Below, in pieces: positions 1 to 18,400 of a stretch of 64,000 nt of DNA. Source of the stretch: Corythucha ciliata (Eukaryota; Arthropoda; Insecta; Hemiptera; Tingidae); contig CM075938.1 in NCBI GenBank assembly GCA_038030265.1, positions 56,909,189 through 56,973,188 on the forward strand, written 5' to 3'. The notes under the pieces were generated by a model. The model did not search any database. It was not told the DNA's origin and saw nothing but the letters and a program-made list of their open reading frames with translations. Position numbers and translations under genes: made by a program. Each line of letters begins with the position of its first letter. Position 1 is the first letter of the stretch.

Positions 1-157
1 ATTTACCATCACACTTTTCGCATAATCTGCCGATGGCTAAGTCCCCGGTAAACGCAGGTATTAGATATCAGGTTGTTGTTAGGGAAAACAATTGTTTTTA
101 CTCACCGACTCCAGGCTGTTTTCTGCAGAAAATCAAATCGGGGTGGTGCTTGGCCAT
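1..157 (-). CDS. PHF5A: PHF5A (SF3b14b/Rds3), first two coding exons, cut by window edge
   Basis: Minus-strand exon 1 is 157-106 and exon 2 runs from 36 to beyond position 1. Exon 1 reads MAKHHPDLIFCRKQPGV and ends one base into a codon before GTGAGT. Exon 2, after a TAG acceptor, supplies the other two bases and continues AIGRLCEKCDGK. This is the highly conserved N-terminus of PHF5A, a zinc-knot subunit of the SF3b complex that helps U2 snRNP recognise branch points in the nucleus. C11, C23 and C26 belong to the CxxC pairs that bind zinc in the family. The 69-bp intron is typical of the compact introns here. The C-terminal three quarters lie outside the window. Identification rests on near-exact match to a slowly evolving protein plus correct splice phase. 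Confidence 0.93.
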
Positions 158-531
158 TGTGAGGAATTATCCACAAATATATTTAAAATAGTTTACGATA
201 AGTCCAAAACTTCAATAAACAAAACCTCTTTAGACGCACTCACTCATCAACCTTGGTAACCTTCTTCTTATAACCTTCAATGTCCCTACCCACAGCTTCT
301 TCATCCCGTTTCAACTCATGCAGACAACACTGGTTCTCGCCTTGTACCTGCAGGGAGAAAAGACCCCCCCGACCGAAGCTTCTCCGTCCCTTCCTTGTCC
401 TTTCACTGAAATCCCGCTCGTGTATTTGTGTGTGTACCCACGCCGGTGTGTTTCTTTCAGGTCCACGGCGGTTCTTCATTTCCCTAATTTTTATTTAACT
501 ATTCCGTTTTTTTCACGTTCATAATTGAAAC
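158..531. promoter_or_regulatory. Putative bidirectional promoter, PHF5A / PRMT1
   Basis: The two start codons face away from each other across 374 bp containing no other gene. The interval must hold both 5' UTRs and probably both start sites. I see no clear TATA box correctly placed for either gene; the 420-460 stretch is rich in TGTGTG/CGCC sequence. The assignment is inferred from geometry. Confidence 0.55.
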
Positions 532-6180
<5,649 letters not shown>

Positions 6181-6435
6181 ATTTGTGCTCCTTGTGTTCC
6201 TTCAAGATTTTAAATCGAACCCTTATTTTTTGTCTTTTTGTAATTTAAGTAATTAGATTTTGTGATCTTACCTCAATTACGCCCCGGTTGCCCATTTTTT
6301 TTTTTTTTTTAATTGTTAGGAAGAACACCTGAACTACCTGAACTTGTTCCATTCGAATTATTCTTTTTAATGGCTTTTCCGTAGCATTAATTTGTTTAGG
6401 CTTCGCCGAATACAAAACCGCTACAAAATAATTAT

Positions 6436-6441
6436 TTTATT
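6436..6441 (-). terminator. Candidate poly(A) signal of the sniffer-like gene
   Basis: TTTATT on the plus strand is AATAAA on the minus strand, 37 bases past the stop codon of the sniffer-like gene. It lies in the 297-bp gap between the convergent PRMT1 and sniffer-like stops. Confidence 0.5.
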
Positions 6442-6477
6442 TTCGCTTAAAATGACAATTTAACGATTGGACGGCGT

Positions 6478-9400
6478 TTACCATTCGATGTCTGACATAT
6501 CAGGCCCTATGAACGCTCCATTGTGGTTCTCGTTTAAAGCGTAGAAAACCTTGACGAGCTGTCTACAAGCGTCTTCCACAGATAGTGGTGCGCCTGGACC
6601 TCCCAATTCTGTTTTAATCCAGCCTGGGTGAAGTGCCACGACCATTATGCCCGTGCCTTTCAATTCGACGCTCAGTGTTCTCGACCAGGAGTTCAAAGCT
6701 GCCTTTTCTCATAAGAGTGGTTGATGGTTGGAGAGGGGGGGGGGAGACCAGTTAGTTGACGGCATTTCTCGCGCGTTTCTCCGTCCATCGTTGTACCTAC
6801 CTTACTGCACTTGTATGAGTAAAGACCGCTCGTCGTGTTCAGTTTGGACGAGCCTAAAATTGAGCTCATGTTAACGACGCAGGCTTTGTTCACCCCTGTT
6901 GGTCTGTCACCGTTCCGTTTAGCCGCCGTCTTAATTAGCGGCATCAGTTCCTTTTTTTTTCGAGCAGAAACTGTTTAGGAAAGTTTGAATGTGGAATAGG
7001 GCACGAGGGGAGGGGGTAGTACTTTTGTCAACATCAGTGGCCCGACGGTGTTGACAGTGAAATCGTTGAACATATGCTTCGGTTTCATGTAGTCCAAACG
7101 TCTGAAACGTCCTGAAACTCCAGCATTGTTAACTAGAACGTTGAGGCCGTCATTACCGACAAGTTCTTGTACTTCTTGGGCAACCCTTGGATACGTGTCA
7201 AAGTTTGACAAATCTACCCAATTAAACAGTCTGACAGGTCTTACATTTTTTTTCTAGTTAATTCATTTATTTACCGAGTTCAATGATGCGGATGTTGGGA
7301 TGTTTCGCCGACAGTTCATGCAATTCCTGAAACAAAAAAAAAAATAGACCAAAAGCAGTAATTTAGCGAAAATAAAGACAATAAACTATCAAATTTGCGA
7401 ATATTAAGTCCTAAAACTTGCAATTTCGCAGATTTTTAGCTTTGAATGACGTAACTTTGTGGTAATAATTGCCATCAGGACTGATTGGGACGGCTAATCC
7501 TCTGGTTCCACGGCCACTAAAAAAAAGGCCCCAAACTTGCAATTTTTTGTCATATTATTAGTTTTCCGGTGTGCTAATGCACGAAGCGTACCGTGGTAGG
7601 GGCGAGGCGGGCGGATCGCCCCGGGCCCCATATGAGGGGAGCCCCCCGAAAAGCTCAAATATGGACAACAAAATGAGGATTTATAGGTTCTATGTTAATG
7701 GGATGTAGCCTACGCGAAAAAGTTGGACGATTGGACAGCAATTTGGCTCCTTTCCACGATTTCCGGTCTCTTCCGACCTGGAGAATATAACGTTGGAAGT
7801 GATCAACAAAATAGTGTTGGTTGAATATTCGATTAAGCTCACGAAAGCGATATTCTGACGGCTCAAATTGAGAAAATTCTCGCCTTCTCGAGGGAAATTC
7901 GCGACTAAAACAAAGATAATACGCCGATCGCCCAGTTTCATTTAGGTCGTTAAGCGCACTAACGCGGCCGAAAAAACCCTAATATTCGTGGCTATAACTG
8001 CAAAAAAGTGCTGATTCGTCGCCTCACGATGCTACTTCCAGACCAAAATACAAGAAATTGAGAAAAATCACTGATCCGCGGTGTATAGAGGCCATTTTAC
8101 GGCTAAAATTGAGAAACAATGCTACTTCAAAAAAAACCGCAGAAAAAAAAAAAAAACTAACTCGGGCTTAAAATTGAGCAAAATGGCTAGGGTGACCAGA
8201 CGTCCTACTTTCCCCGGACGTGTCCTACTTTTTAGAGCATCCGTGCTCATTTTTCAAGTGTCCGGGGAGACGTCAAAAGTGTCCTCTTTTCTTTTTTTTG
8301 TCCTACTTTTTTTGCTCAACTTATAACGTCTGGTGGGTCTGTAACTTCGAAAATCTTTCACGTTCGTATTTGAAGAAAGCTGTTTTGTATTGTTGTTTGG
8401 CCCCGCCGAAACTTCCCCTGCCTGTCAACTTTTTTCGCCATCACGTTCTTAGGAAGATCTTCCATAGCCAAATGCTTCAAATTTGACACCAATGCCATGG
8501 ATTTTGTAATTATTGTTATCTATGAATGTGAATGAGCGCTAATCGTTGGCAAAACAAAGTTGCTAATATTGAAAAAATTACTAATTAGCGCGGCTAAAAT
8601 TGAGAAAAACGCTAATTCTCAGCTCAAATTGAGGAAATAAGAGCTGATTCACTGCTAAAAAATTGACAAAAATGGCTAATTTGTATCTGAAATTGAAAAA
8701 AAAATTCAATTTGCGTCATTGAAAAGTACCCACATTCAGCGGCTTCTGAAGGCAACTTGGAGGATAAAATTGAGAAAAATCGTCAAATTCATGTTTATCG
8801 GTGAAAAAAACCCGCTAGTTGAGCGGAACTGAGGGCAAGTGAACAAAAATGCTAATTTGGGGCTGAAATTTAGAAAGAACCGCTATTTTGCGGATAATAT
8901 TGAAAAAATATCTATTAGCGCGGCTGAAATCAATAAAAAACGTTAATTTTCAGATCAAGGTGTGACATTTTTATGCGTCAAATCCGCGGTTTTTGAAAAA
9001 GGTAACCCTGAGAAATTTTAAGTTTTTATGGAGTTGAACGCTCAAAATTTATTAATTTTATTAACTAACAATTTATTATTCTACTGTGTTTACAGCAGTT
9101 CCCCTTTGCCAGTGGCGGATCTAGGATTTTATCGTGGGAGGTGTTCCACCATCTTCTAATGAAAATATGTTCCATCCATTTTGTCCATCAATGCCCCCCT
9201 CTCCCAACGTCACACTGCATCTTTGTCTTTGACTTTTTGTGATAGACTTCAATGTTTTTTTTGACAAGGATGTATCTAGCACAAAAATGATTTGTTTCCG
9301 AGATGGTCACAGATTTGTGTCTAATGCTCTTCAAAACGCGAAGAAAGTTGTTTTACCAAACAATTTGCCCCCCCCCCCCCCAGCATTACGCCCTAGAAGC

Positions 9401-12400
9401 AGAAATAACATTAAAACTCCCTCGAACTTTTACCATGGATTCTTCCGTCCACTCAAGGGCATTGGTTGGATGATAGATCACCCTTCGTTCAACTCGTCAT
9501 TGTTCAAAACCCGCTACTCTCGGAAACCGTCCATTCGCCCCTTCAAAACTCTGATCACCATTAAAAACCGAGTATTTTGCCCCAAAAAACCCAAATAGTA
9601 TAGAAATTACGCAAAAAAAAATCTCTTTTCCTCTGAAAAAAATTTCATTTTTTTGCAATGTCGCTTAACGCCTAAAAAGATTGAGAAAAACGCTTTTTTT
9701 GCGTCTAAAAGTGAAAAAATCAGTAATTCGCAGCTAAAATTGTGAAAATGACTCAATTTTGAAATTGAGGGAAAACGCTAAGTTAGGATCCTAAATTGAG
9801 CGGAACGATTAGTACTTTTCTGGCTGAATATCCGCAAAATTCAGGTTTTCGAGTATCTGGGCCTCGCAGCGTCGTAGGCTGGAGTATCTTGACACCCCCC
9901 TTCCCATCAATACCGACAGAATTGCAACATTTGGCTCCAACAGTGGCTGAAAATTCGCGATATTGCGTGTTTAACGTCTTAATTTCAGGGGAATTACGAG
10001 TTTTGGCCCTTTTTACTTTCACGTTCCCTTGGGACAAGGAAGTATGGTGTTGAATGTGAACAGCGGCGTAGGTACGGGGGGGGATACGGGGGATAGACTC
10101 CCCCCCCCCCCGAGCTACGAGCTAAAATTTCAGTCTACCCGACCTGGAGAATATAACGTTGCAAGTGATATCAGCAAAGACTTTGGGCAGAATATTCTGG
10201 CGCTATTCTGGTGGCTCAAATTGAGAAAATTCGCGGTTAAAAAGAGAAAATACACCGTATCCTAGTTCGTTAGGTCCTTATATAAGCCCATTTAAGCGCT
10301 GATCGGAAATTTCCAACTTGGTGAAGAGGCAAAAAATTGAAAAAAAATCGCTAATATTCGTGATTACTACTACGAAAAAGCGCTGATTCGTGGTCTCGCG
10401 ATGCAACTTCCAGACTAAAATTGAGCAAAAATCGCTGATTCGCGGTGTACGAAGGCCATTCTACGAATAAATTGTGGAAATCAACGCAAAAGTGTTGTTT
10501 TTGGACCAACCCCGCGGTTAAAATTGAGATAACACGCTATAATATTGACAAAAAAAGACGCTTTTAGGTTATAATTGGGCAAAAATAGCAAATTCACAAC
10601 TGAAATTGCGAAAAATCGCCCATTCGCTCATAAAAAAGGGAATAGAGCTAATTCGCCGCAAAATTAACAGAAAACACTATTTCGCAGCTTAAATTGAGAA
10701 AAATTGCTAATTTGCAATTTCTGAATATAAAGCTGAGGAAAAAGGTTATTTCGCGGATACAAATCAAGGAAATCAACTAGAAAAAATCACCTATTAGCGC
10801 GGCTTCAATTCAGAAAAATGCTAATAATTTTCAGTTCAAATTGGGAAAAAGTGATAATTCTGTGTTAAAAATGGGAAAAAATTGCTTATTTGCAGCTTAA
10901 TTTGAGGAAAACGCCAATTCTTGGCACAAAATTGAGAAAATTTGGCTATAATTAAATACAATATAAATAAAATAAATTTAGAAAATAAATAATTAAATAA
11001 TTATGTAGTCTGGACAAAATTAAGAGATTTTAAAGGTTATATTAAGCCTAAATTGAGAAAAAGGGCTAATTCACGGTTAAAAATGGAAAAAATCGCCAAT
11101 TTACAGCTAAGATTGCGCATGGCGCCTATTCATGACTGAAATTAAGAAAATTCACAGGTCTGAAACGCTACTACGCTGCTAAAATTAAGAAAAAGCGCTA
11201 ATTCGCTGCTAAAATTGAGAAAAATTCTAATTTTCGTCAAAACTGAATTATATACGTCATTTTAGGCTTTTGAAGGCAACTTTTGAGACAAAAATTCGCG
11301 AGACGCTAATTCGCGGGTAAAACTGAGAAAAATCGCTCATGCATTGCGCATGGTAGAAAAAAAAAATCCTAATTTGTGAACAGTCCTCGATTTCCCGGCT
11401 ACTATCGAGGAAAACACTTAAGAAAAACGCTAATTTTCAGCTAAAACTGAGAAAATTGCTAGTCCATTGCTAAAAAAGTCGAAAAAATCGCTAATTCGCT
11501 GGTAAAATAGACAAAAAGCACTCATTCATGGCTAAAATTGATAATTCGCGATTTAAACTGGTCGTAAGCGCTAATTGGCGGATAGAAAAGGTGAAATCGC
11601 GGTAATTCGTGGCTAAAATAAGGAAAAGGCTAAGTAAAAATTATCTATCTTGTTTATCCAGAGACTTAGAGGAGCCTCTTGCAGATTTCCGCCTTGGGTC
11701 CCGATAGGCGTTTAGGTTCGCCAGTGATACGTTAGTTTCATCCATTTCTAAATTTTGGCCATTTCTTCCAAAAATCGCCCAGCTGAGAGATTTTCAGGGT
11801 CATTTTCTCTGAGTACTTCGATTTCAGACAAAAGTATATGAGTCCCGCGGAGAATGCTCAAATTGACCAATATGTATTAAGCGGTTTCCTTCTCAACATC
11901 ATTGAGTTTCGCCACCACTGTCCCTTAAATTGGTTAAAATCCGGGACTATAGCGGACTAGCCTCAACTCTACTCATTCGATAACAGGGAAGGATTTATCT
12001 TAAAGAAAATGTTGGAATGACTGGATGAATTAGGGATTAATAGTAATTTTGTTCTCGGGCAAGGCTATTATGGGGCCAGCAAGATGTCCGGTAGATTCAA
12101 GAGTGTGCAGGCTAGGAGGAATGATGGCGGATCTAATGAGATTTCAATCTGATCCCCCCCCCCCTCTTGGACAAATTCCTACCTACGCCACTGAACGTGA
12201 ATGCGAATATATTTGAGAATATCCGCGAAATTAAAGTACCGGGTATTTAAACATAATATTACAAGGTCAGGACATCAGTCGCCGCACGTCAGCCCAACGT
12301 TATAGCGACATCATGAGCCGAAATCGGCCTGCAATTGGCACTCGCCAGCGCCAACGCAAGCATTTCAACGGCCTTTGTCAAGGCCATCACCAAACAAGAC

Positions 12401-15400
12401 CAAGACCAAACAAGCCACCACTAACAGCCACTCTCAAAACGCTATATTGGAACGCCGGAGGTTTGACTGACGCAAAGTTTACTGAGCTCCAGCTGCATAT
12501 AAAAGAAAACGACACTGACGTATGTGCAATTGTTGAGGCGGGTGCCGCTACAGACAATCTCACGAAGTTCCAAGCTCCTGGCTACCAGACGTAATGTCCT
12601 CCCTAGAAGCCGACAATGCTCATCTGGAATCTTGGTGGCTGCGAAGTCAGCACCTCTCAATAAGTGCAGTTCTCAATAAGAAAAGAGATGAGCGTGCCCG
12701 ACAAAATGGAGGCTGTCGAGCTGAAGATATGGAAAGGGAAAACACATCGACGTTTAGTCTTTGCGTATAACCCGCCGCGCAATAACCCATCACTTGCCTG
12801 GTTAGAAGATATATGGGATCGCCATTGCATACTATGTGGCGACATTAATGCCCCGTCCACCAGATGGGATTATAGCCGAACAGAACCTGTGGGGAGGACC
12901 TGGGAAAACTTTATTGATGAAAACCTGGCCGAATACGTACCGACCCCAGACAGAAAGCCCACCTTCTTAGCTTACACTGGCGCAACATCAAAGCCTGATG
13001 CAGTGTTAGCACACTCAACAACTGCCTCAAATGTGTCCTTATATCTGATCCAACCACCAGAATCCTTTGGTCACAGCATCCTGATGGTAAAAGAAGACAT
13101 TGGCCCTTACTTGCTCAAAGAAAATTGAAGGCCAAGATGGAACGTAAAGAAGGCAGATTGGGGAAAGTTTGCCAATGCCACTGATCGACTTGTGTGTACA
13201 AATCTGGTATCCAATGAGGTAGAGGAGTCACTGAGAAGGATCACCACAGCGATCATTGCTGCGGCGCACCAAAGTGTTCCTCGCGGTCAAGTGAAAAAAT
13301 ACCAGCCATTCTGGAATGAACACCTAGAAGCATTAAAACAGAGCAGCTGCAGCCTATCGGACTTCCCAAAGCCCAGATGATCGCATGGACTTGAAACAGA
13401 AAGTTGCCTCTCTGAAGAGAGAAATTATTTCTGCTAAGAACTCCTCACTCAGAAGCTTCCTCCAGAACCTGGACTTTCGTAAAGACGGCATAAAGGCTCA
13501 CCGTTACATCTCCCGTCTAAATAACGACCACCCTCCTCGAAAAAACCCAATAAGAAAGGGCCAGGTATTACTTACTTCTGACCGGGATATTGCACGCTTA
13601 TTCGTTAAGCATTTTGCCAGTGTGAGCAACTATCGCCCAACTTCAAAAGTCTTGGAACCAACGACATCTGCAATTCCCACCTGCTCCAGAGAAGGAGAAC
13701 ACGAACTTCTTAACAACGATTTTTCATGGGAGGAAGTTGACTCAGCACTTCAAAACACGAGGAAAGGCAGGAGCACGGGGCCAGACGACTTGCTGCCAGA
13801 ATTTCTAATAAATTTGGGTACTTCCGCCAGAGAGACTGTCAGAACCTTCCTAAATCTAGCATGGAGGACACACTTCCCAGCTGACTGGAGGAAATCAGAA
13901 ATTGTTCCAATACTGAAAACTGGTAACCAGCAGAGAGCCCAGCAAGCTACCGCCCTATTGCACTCACAAGTGTTTTTTCTAAAGTTTTTGAGAGACTGGT
14001 CCTTGGCCGACTGCAACGGTACCTGGACCAGTACAATCTACTGTCAGTGGAACAAGCAGGCTTCAGGAAGCATAGGGGCACCATAGAACAAGTTCTGCGG
14101 TTAACCCAAGGGATAAAAGATGGCTTCCATCACAAACAGAGCACCCTTGCTGTGTTTGTTGATTTTAGAACTGCATTCGACAGGGTGTGCAGAAGGCTGC
14201 TTGTCCAAAAGCTCCAGAACATTGGGCTCAGTGGCCGCCTTTTTGCTTGCCTTCGATCCTTCCTCTCGCAGAGATTCATTCGAGTACGGTATGGAGATGA
14301 ATGCTCATCCTTTCGACACGAAATGGGGTTCCTCAAGGGGCAGTCCTTAGTCCGACTCTCTTTAATGTGATGATAGATGACGTGATATCAGCTGTCACTT
14401 CGACTCCAGGAGTCAATGCACTGCTCTATGCAGACGACTTAGTCCTTTGGGCAACGTCGAGCAATATTCCAGCTTTGGAGTCAGCTTTGAATGACTCACT
14501 GGGCCGTCTTTCTGACTGGGCATCAACAAACGAAATAGAGGTCAACACTCTCAAGACAGAGTTCCAGCTTTTCACCCTCTCCACCAGGAAGCACTCCATT
14601 TCTTTATCGCTTGGAGACAGCCCTTTGAGGAAAACTGACTGTGCAACGTACCTTGGCATTAAGCTGGACTATCGTTTAACCTGGAACGCACAAGCCGAAT
14701 ATAATGCACAGAAAGGCACAAAGAGATTGAGCTTACTCAAAAGACTAACTGGCACTAAGTGGGGAGCTTCGCAGGATGTACTGACACTTGCATACAAGAG
14801 CTATGTTAGACCCTCCATGGAATATGGAAGTGAGCTTATGGTGACTGCTTCAACGGCAACTGTTAAGAAGATCGATGTGGCCCAAAACCATGCACTACGA
14901 ATCATAACGGGTGGCGCTGTGTCGACCCCGATCGTTGCAATGGAGCTGCAAACAGGGATTGAGCCTCAACATTACAGGAGGGAATCAGCAGCTCTGGTTC
15001 TTGTCGAGCGACTTCAGCGAAGCGATGTGGAACACTGGAAGTCATACAGCCCTGCTGTTCCCAGGCTCTCCACCCAAACCACATTCCTGGCCAAGGTTGA
15101 ATCCCTGAAAGACGAGTATGGTCTCACGCAGTCTCTTCAAAATCCTGAGCAGTTTCCATCTGCTGGAGAGCTTGTCCCTCGCCGCACAGCACTTTGCTAC
15201 AACACCCTAATCTCGCCAGTCTCAAAATCGACAACCCCTGCCATGCGCGCTGGAAACTATACACACTCGGTTCCCAGAAGATGAATGGTTACGGGTGTAC
15301 ACCGATGGTTCAGCTGCTGGAGCAAGGCGTAATGGAGGGGCTGGCGTGTATTCAACGGCAGGATCCATCGCTGCGCCGGTTGGGGTTCTTGCCAGTAATT

Positions 15401-18400
15401 TTGACGGGGAGATTCGGGCAGTGATACTGGCTCTCAGGATGCTTGGCTCTATACATTGTCCAAAGTCCGTTATCTTATGTGACTCTCAGGCTGCGATTAT
15501 AAGTCTGTGCACCATTGCTGCGACAGCCTCCCGAGATGTGCTTGAGGGTAGGAAACTCATGGGGTGATGGGGTTACACTGGCATTACAGTGGATCCCCTC
15601 GCATGTTGGAATCTGGGGAAATGAGCGGGCTGACGCCCTAGCCAAAGAAGGCTCCCTGATGGACATGCCCGATGCACCAGTCAGTTTCCTTGCAGCCAAA
15701 AGCCTATCAATATCAACAGAGACTCTCGGCTGAGGGCAAACAGTGGTCCACCCTTCTCAACCCAAATGAGCGCGTCCCACGAGACCTCCCCCGTCACGAA
15801 TCAGTGGCCGCTTTCCGAGCTGTCAATGGACACGAATACCTGAATGCACATCTGCATAGAATTCACCTGAAGGACGACCCTCACTGTACTCTCTGCAGCA
15901 CAAACTCAATTATGACCTCCCAACATCTTTTTGACTGTCCTCCCATTAGACTAGCATTTGCTTCCGACGAGACCAATTGGTCGAAGTTCGCTTCTCTGTA
16001 TTGGGCTGCAAAAGGTCTTATGGCGGAAGAGCCATGATAGATCGGCGTAGGGTAAAAAAAAAAAAAAAAAAGTTCTTAAAACAATACGAAAGTGTGATGA
16101 ATACGTTTTAAAAAATTGTGACTGTATTCTCAACCTATTTCCTCAAATATTTACGGTGAGAATAAACATTTTTATCGAGGCCACGATTTTTAAAAAAATG
16201 AAAATTTTAAAAAAAATTGAAATTTGAAAAAAGTGGATCCATAGTGACAATTTGGGAACCTCAAAGATTCGCGAAAAAATAATTTAAAAAAAAGTTTTGT
16301 TCCGACAGCAGCCTGTCGGGAAAAGTGCATTTCATTCATGCGACAATCGAGTCAAACCTCATAAGTTAGAACGAGATCAATCAATTATGAATGAAATTTA
16401 GGCCGGGATAAAGATTTTAATTGCAAATAACTCCTCTAACAAGGGTCCGCTTTCCCATATCGTGTAGGCAACCAAACCGACTCTGTTTCATTTTTCATTT
16501 TTATAATTTTGTTCCCCCTCAGTTGGTGCCAAAAAAGGGGCCTGCGGAAAAAAGAAACACGATTTTATTATTTTGACTTTCTATACCACGGCCTAAATGT
16601 CATTCATAATTGATTGATCTCGTTCTAACTTATGAGGTTTGACTCGATTGTCGCATGAATGAAATGCACTTTTCCCGACAGGCTGCTGTCGGAACAAAAC
16701 TTCTTGAATTTTTTTTTGTTCCTCCCTTTTTGGCCCACCTCGGAATTTTTTACTCAAGATTTATTAGGCTGTAGGCAAATAAAATAAAAGAGACGGCTCA
16801 AAATACAATGTCAATGAAATTTTTTGGTAATTGGGTGGTCCAGTAAGGCATAGCGTTAATTTAATAGCTCCCCTCCGCCGAGAACTCCCCTGCCATATCA
16901 ACGGATTTGGTTCACTAGGGTCTCATACGAAGCGCGTTCATTTTTCATTACTCGAGTCAATTTTGGGGGCAATTGAAGGAACAGCCGTGCGGTAGCGAAT
17001 TTTCAACTAATTCAAACCCCTCTTTTACACCGTTCCCGTGGACCGATTCATCTGGATCACGAACTCGTCCGAGATATTCACGCTATTGATTTTTAGACCA
17101 AATTTGGTTGCCCTAAGTCAAAAATTGCGACCGTGATCGTGCTAACAAAAAAGGGCCATAAATACAGGGTGTTCATAAATTACCTCGACAGAGAAAGTAT
17201 GGTGATAGTACACCTCATTTGTGATCGAAATTACTATTTGAGGTTTTTTGGAATTCCTCTTGGTTTTCGAGATATCGTCAATTTCGTGTTTTTTTGGTGA
17301 CCCTCTGTTTTTTTTCGACAAGTGACTAGTACGGCATCACCAACAGGTGCTAGACTAAAGGTAAATAGCTCATTAAAAAGAGCACAAAATTTCCTTCATT
17401 ATTGGTCCTCTACTCAATAAAATTACACCAAGGCCCTAGCCGCTAGGGCATGAGATATCCGAAGGAAACTCGTTTTTCGCATTTCTGCCCAATTTTCATA
17501 AGCGATTTTCACCATTTCGTCAAAGGAAAATATTTTTTTGCATTCATAGGGAAAACTTCCTTATGATGTTAGCTTTCCTATGACGTACAATAGTTACCAG
17601 TTTTCACCATCTCGTGAAGAGGTAGAAGCAATAAACGAGCCCAAAACTGAAAAATAACCCGCAATCAGGACCCATTGAATGAGGTGAATCCTCATTCGTG
17701 AATCTGATGACTGGTTCCTAACGGATGAGACGTACTGATTCAAGCGGTCAGCTAAACCTAACTCCAATTTACGTTGGTGAGTTGAAATTGGGTAGTGGTG
17801 AAGCTTAAAATATCGTTAGTGGATTGGGCTTCATGGACCAGCAAGGTGGTCACCTTGACCCTCCGCATAACTGCGGAACATTTTTTGTTACTTTGGTAGG
17901 CGGGCATAATCAGTTTGATTCAACGTATAGCTTTGGATTAGGTTTTAGTGCTTTTTATCACGTTAAAATCACAAAACTTGTTCAAATTTTTCAGGTCAAA
18001 ACAAGCAATTTTGAAGAGAAAAATCATTATTTTTTTCAAGAAATCGTCATTTCTGACGAAAAATCTCCAAACAACTAAGAAAACGCTTATGAATATTTTT
18101 GTAAAGGACACTTTGAAGATGTTTTTCTGAATCACGGGTTGTCCCGAATAGTGCGGTGGGACGTAATCGGACTTTCATATCGCCTACATCTGACTTTATC
18201 GGCGTTATTATTTCATTTCGACGTTATCTGAGACACAACACCCCTAATCTACAATATCCGCAATGGGAGATGATGAAGAAAATTCATCAAGTTCATCAAG
18301 TAAGAAAAAACGTAAGATTGACACCTCATCATTATTTATTTCGACTAACCGTTTCGAGCCACTCGCACATATAACTACTCAAAACGAAAAAAATGAAATG

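Noticed and set aside
12194..12312. Target-site duplication for the first LINE
   Set aside because: No repeat of the sequence after the A-tail (GTTCTTAAAACAATACG) is seen before the ORF, so the 5' edge cannot be fixed.
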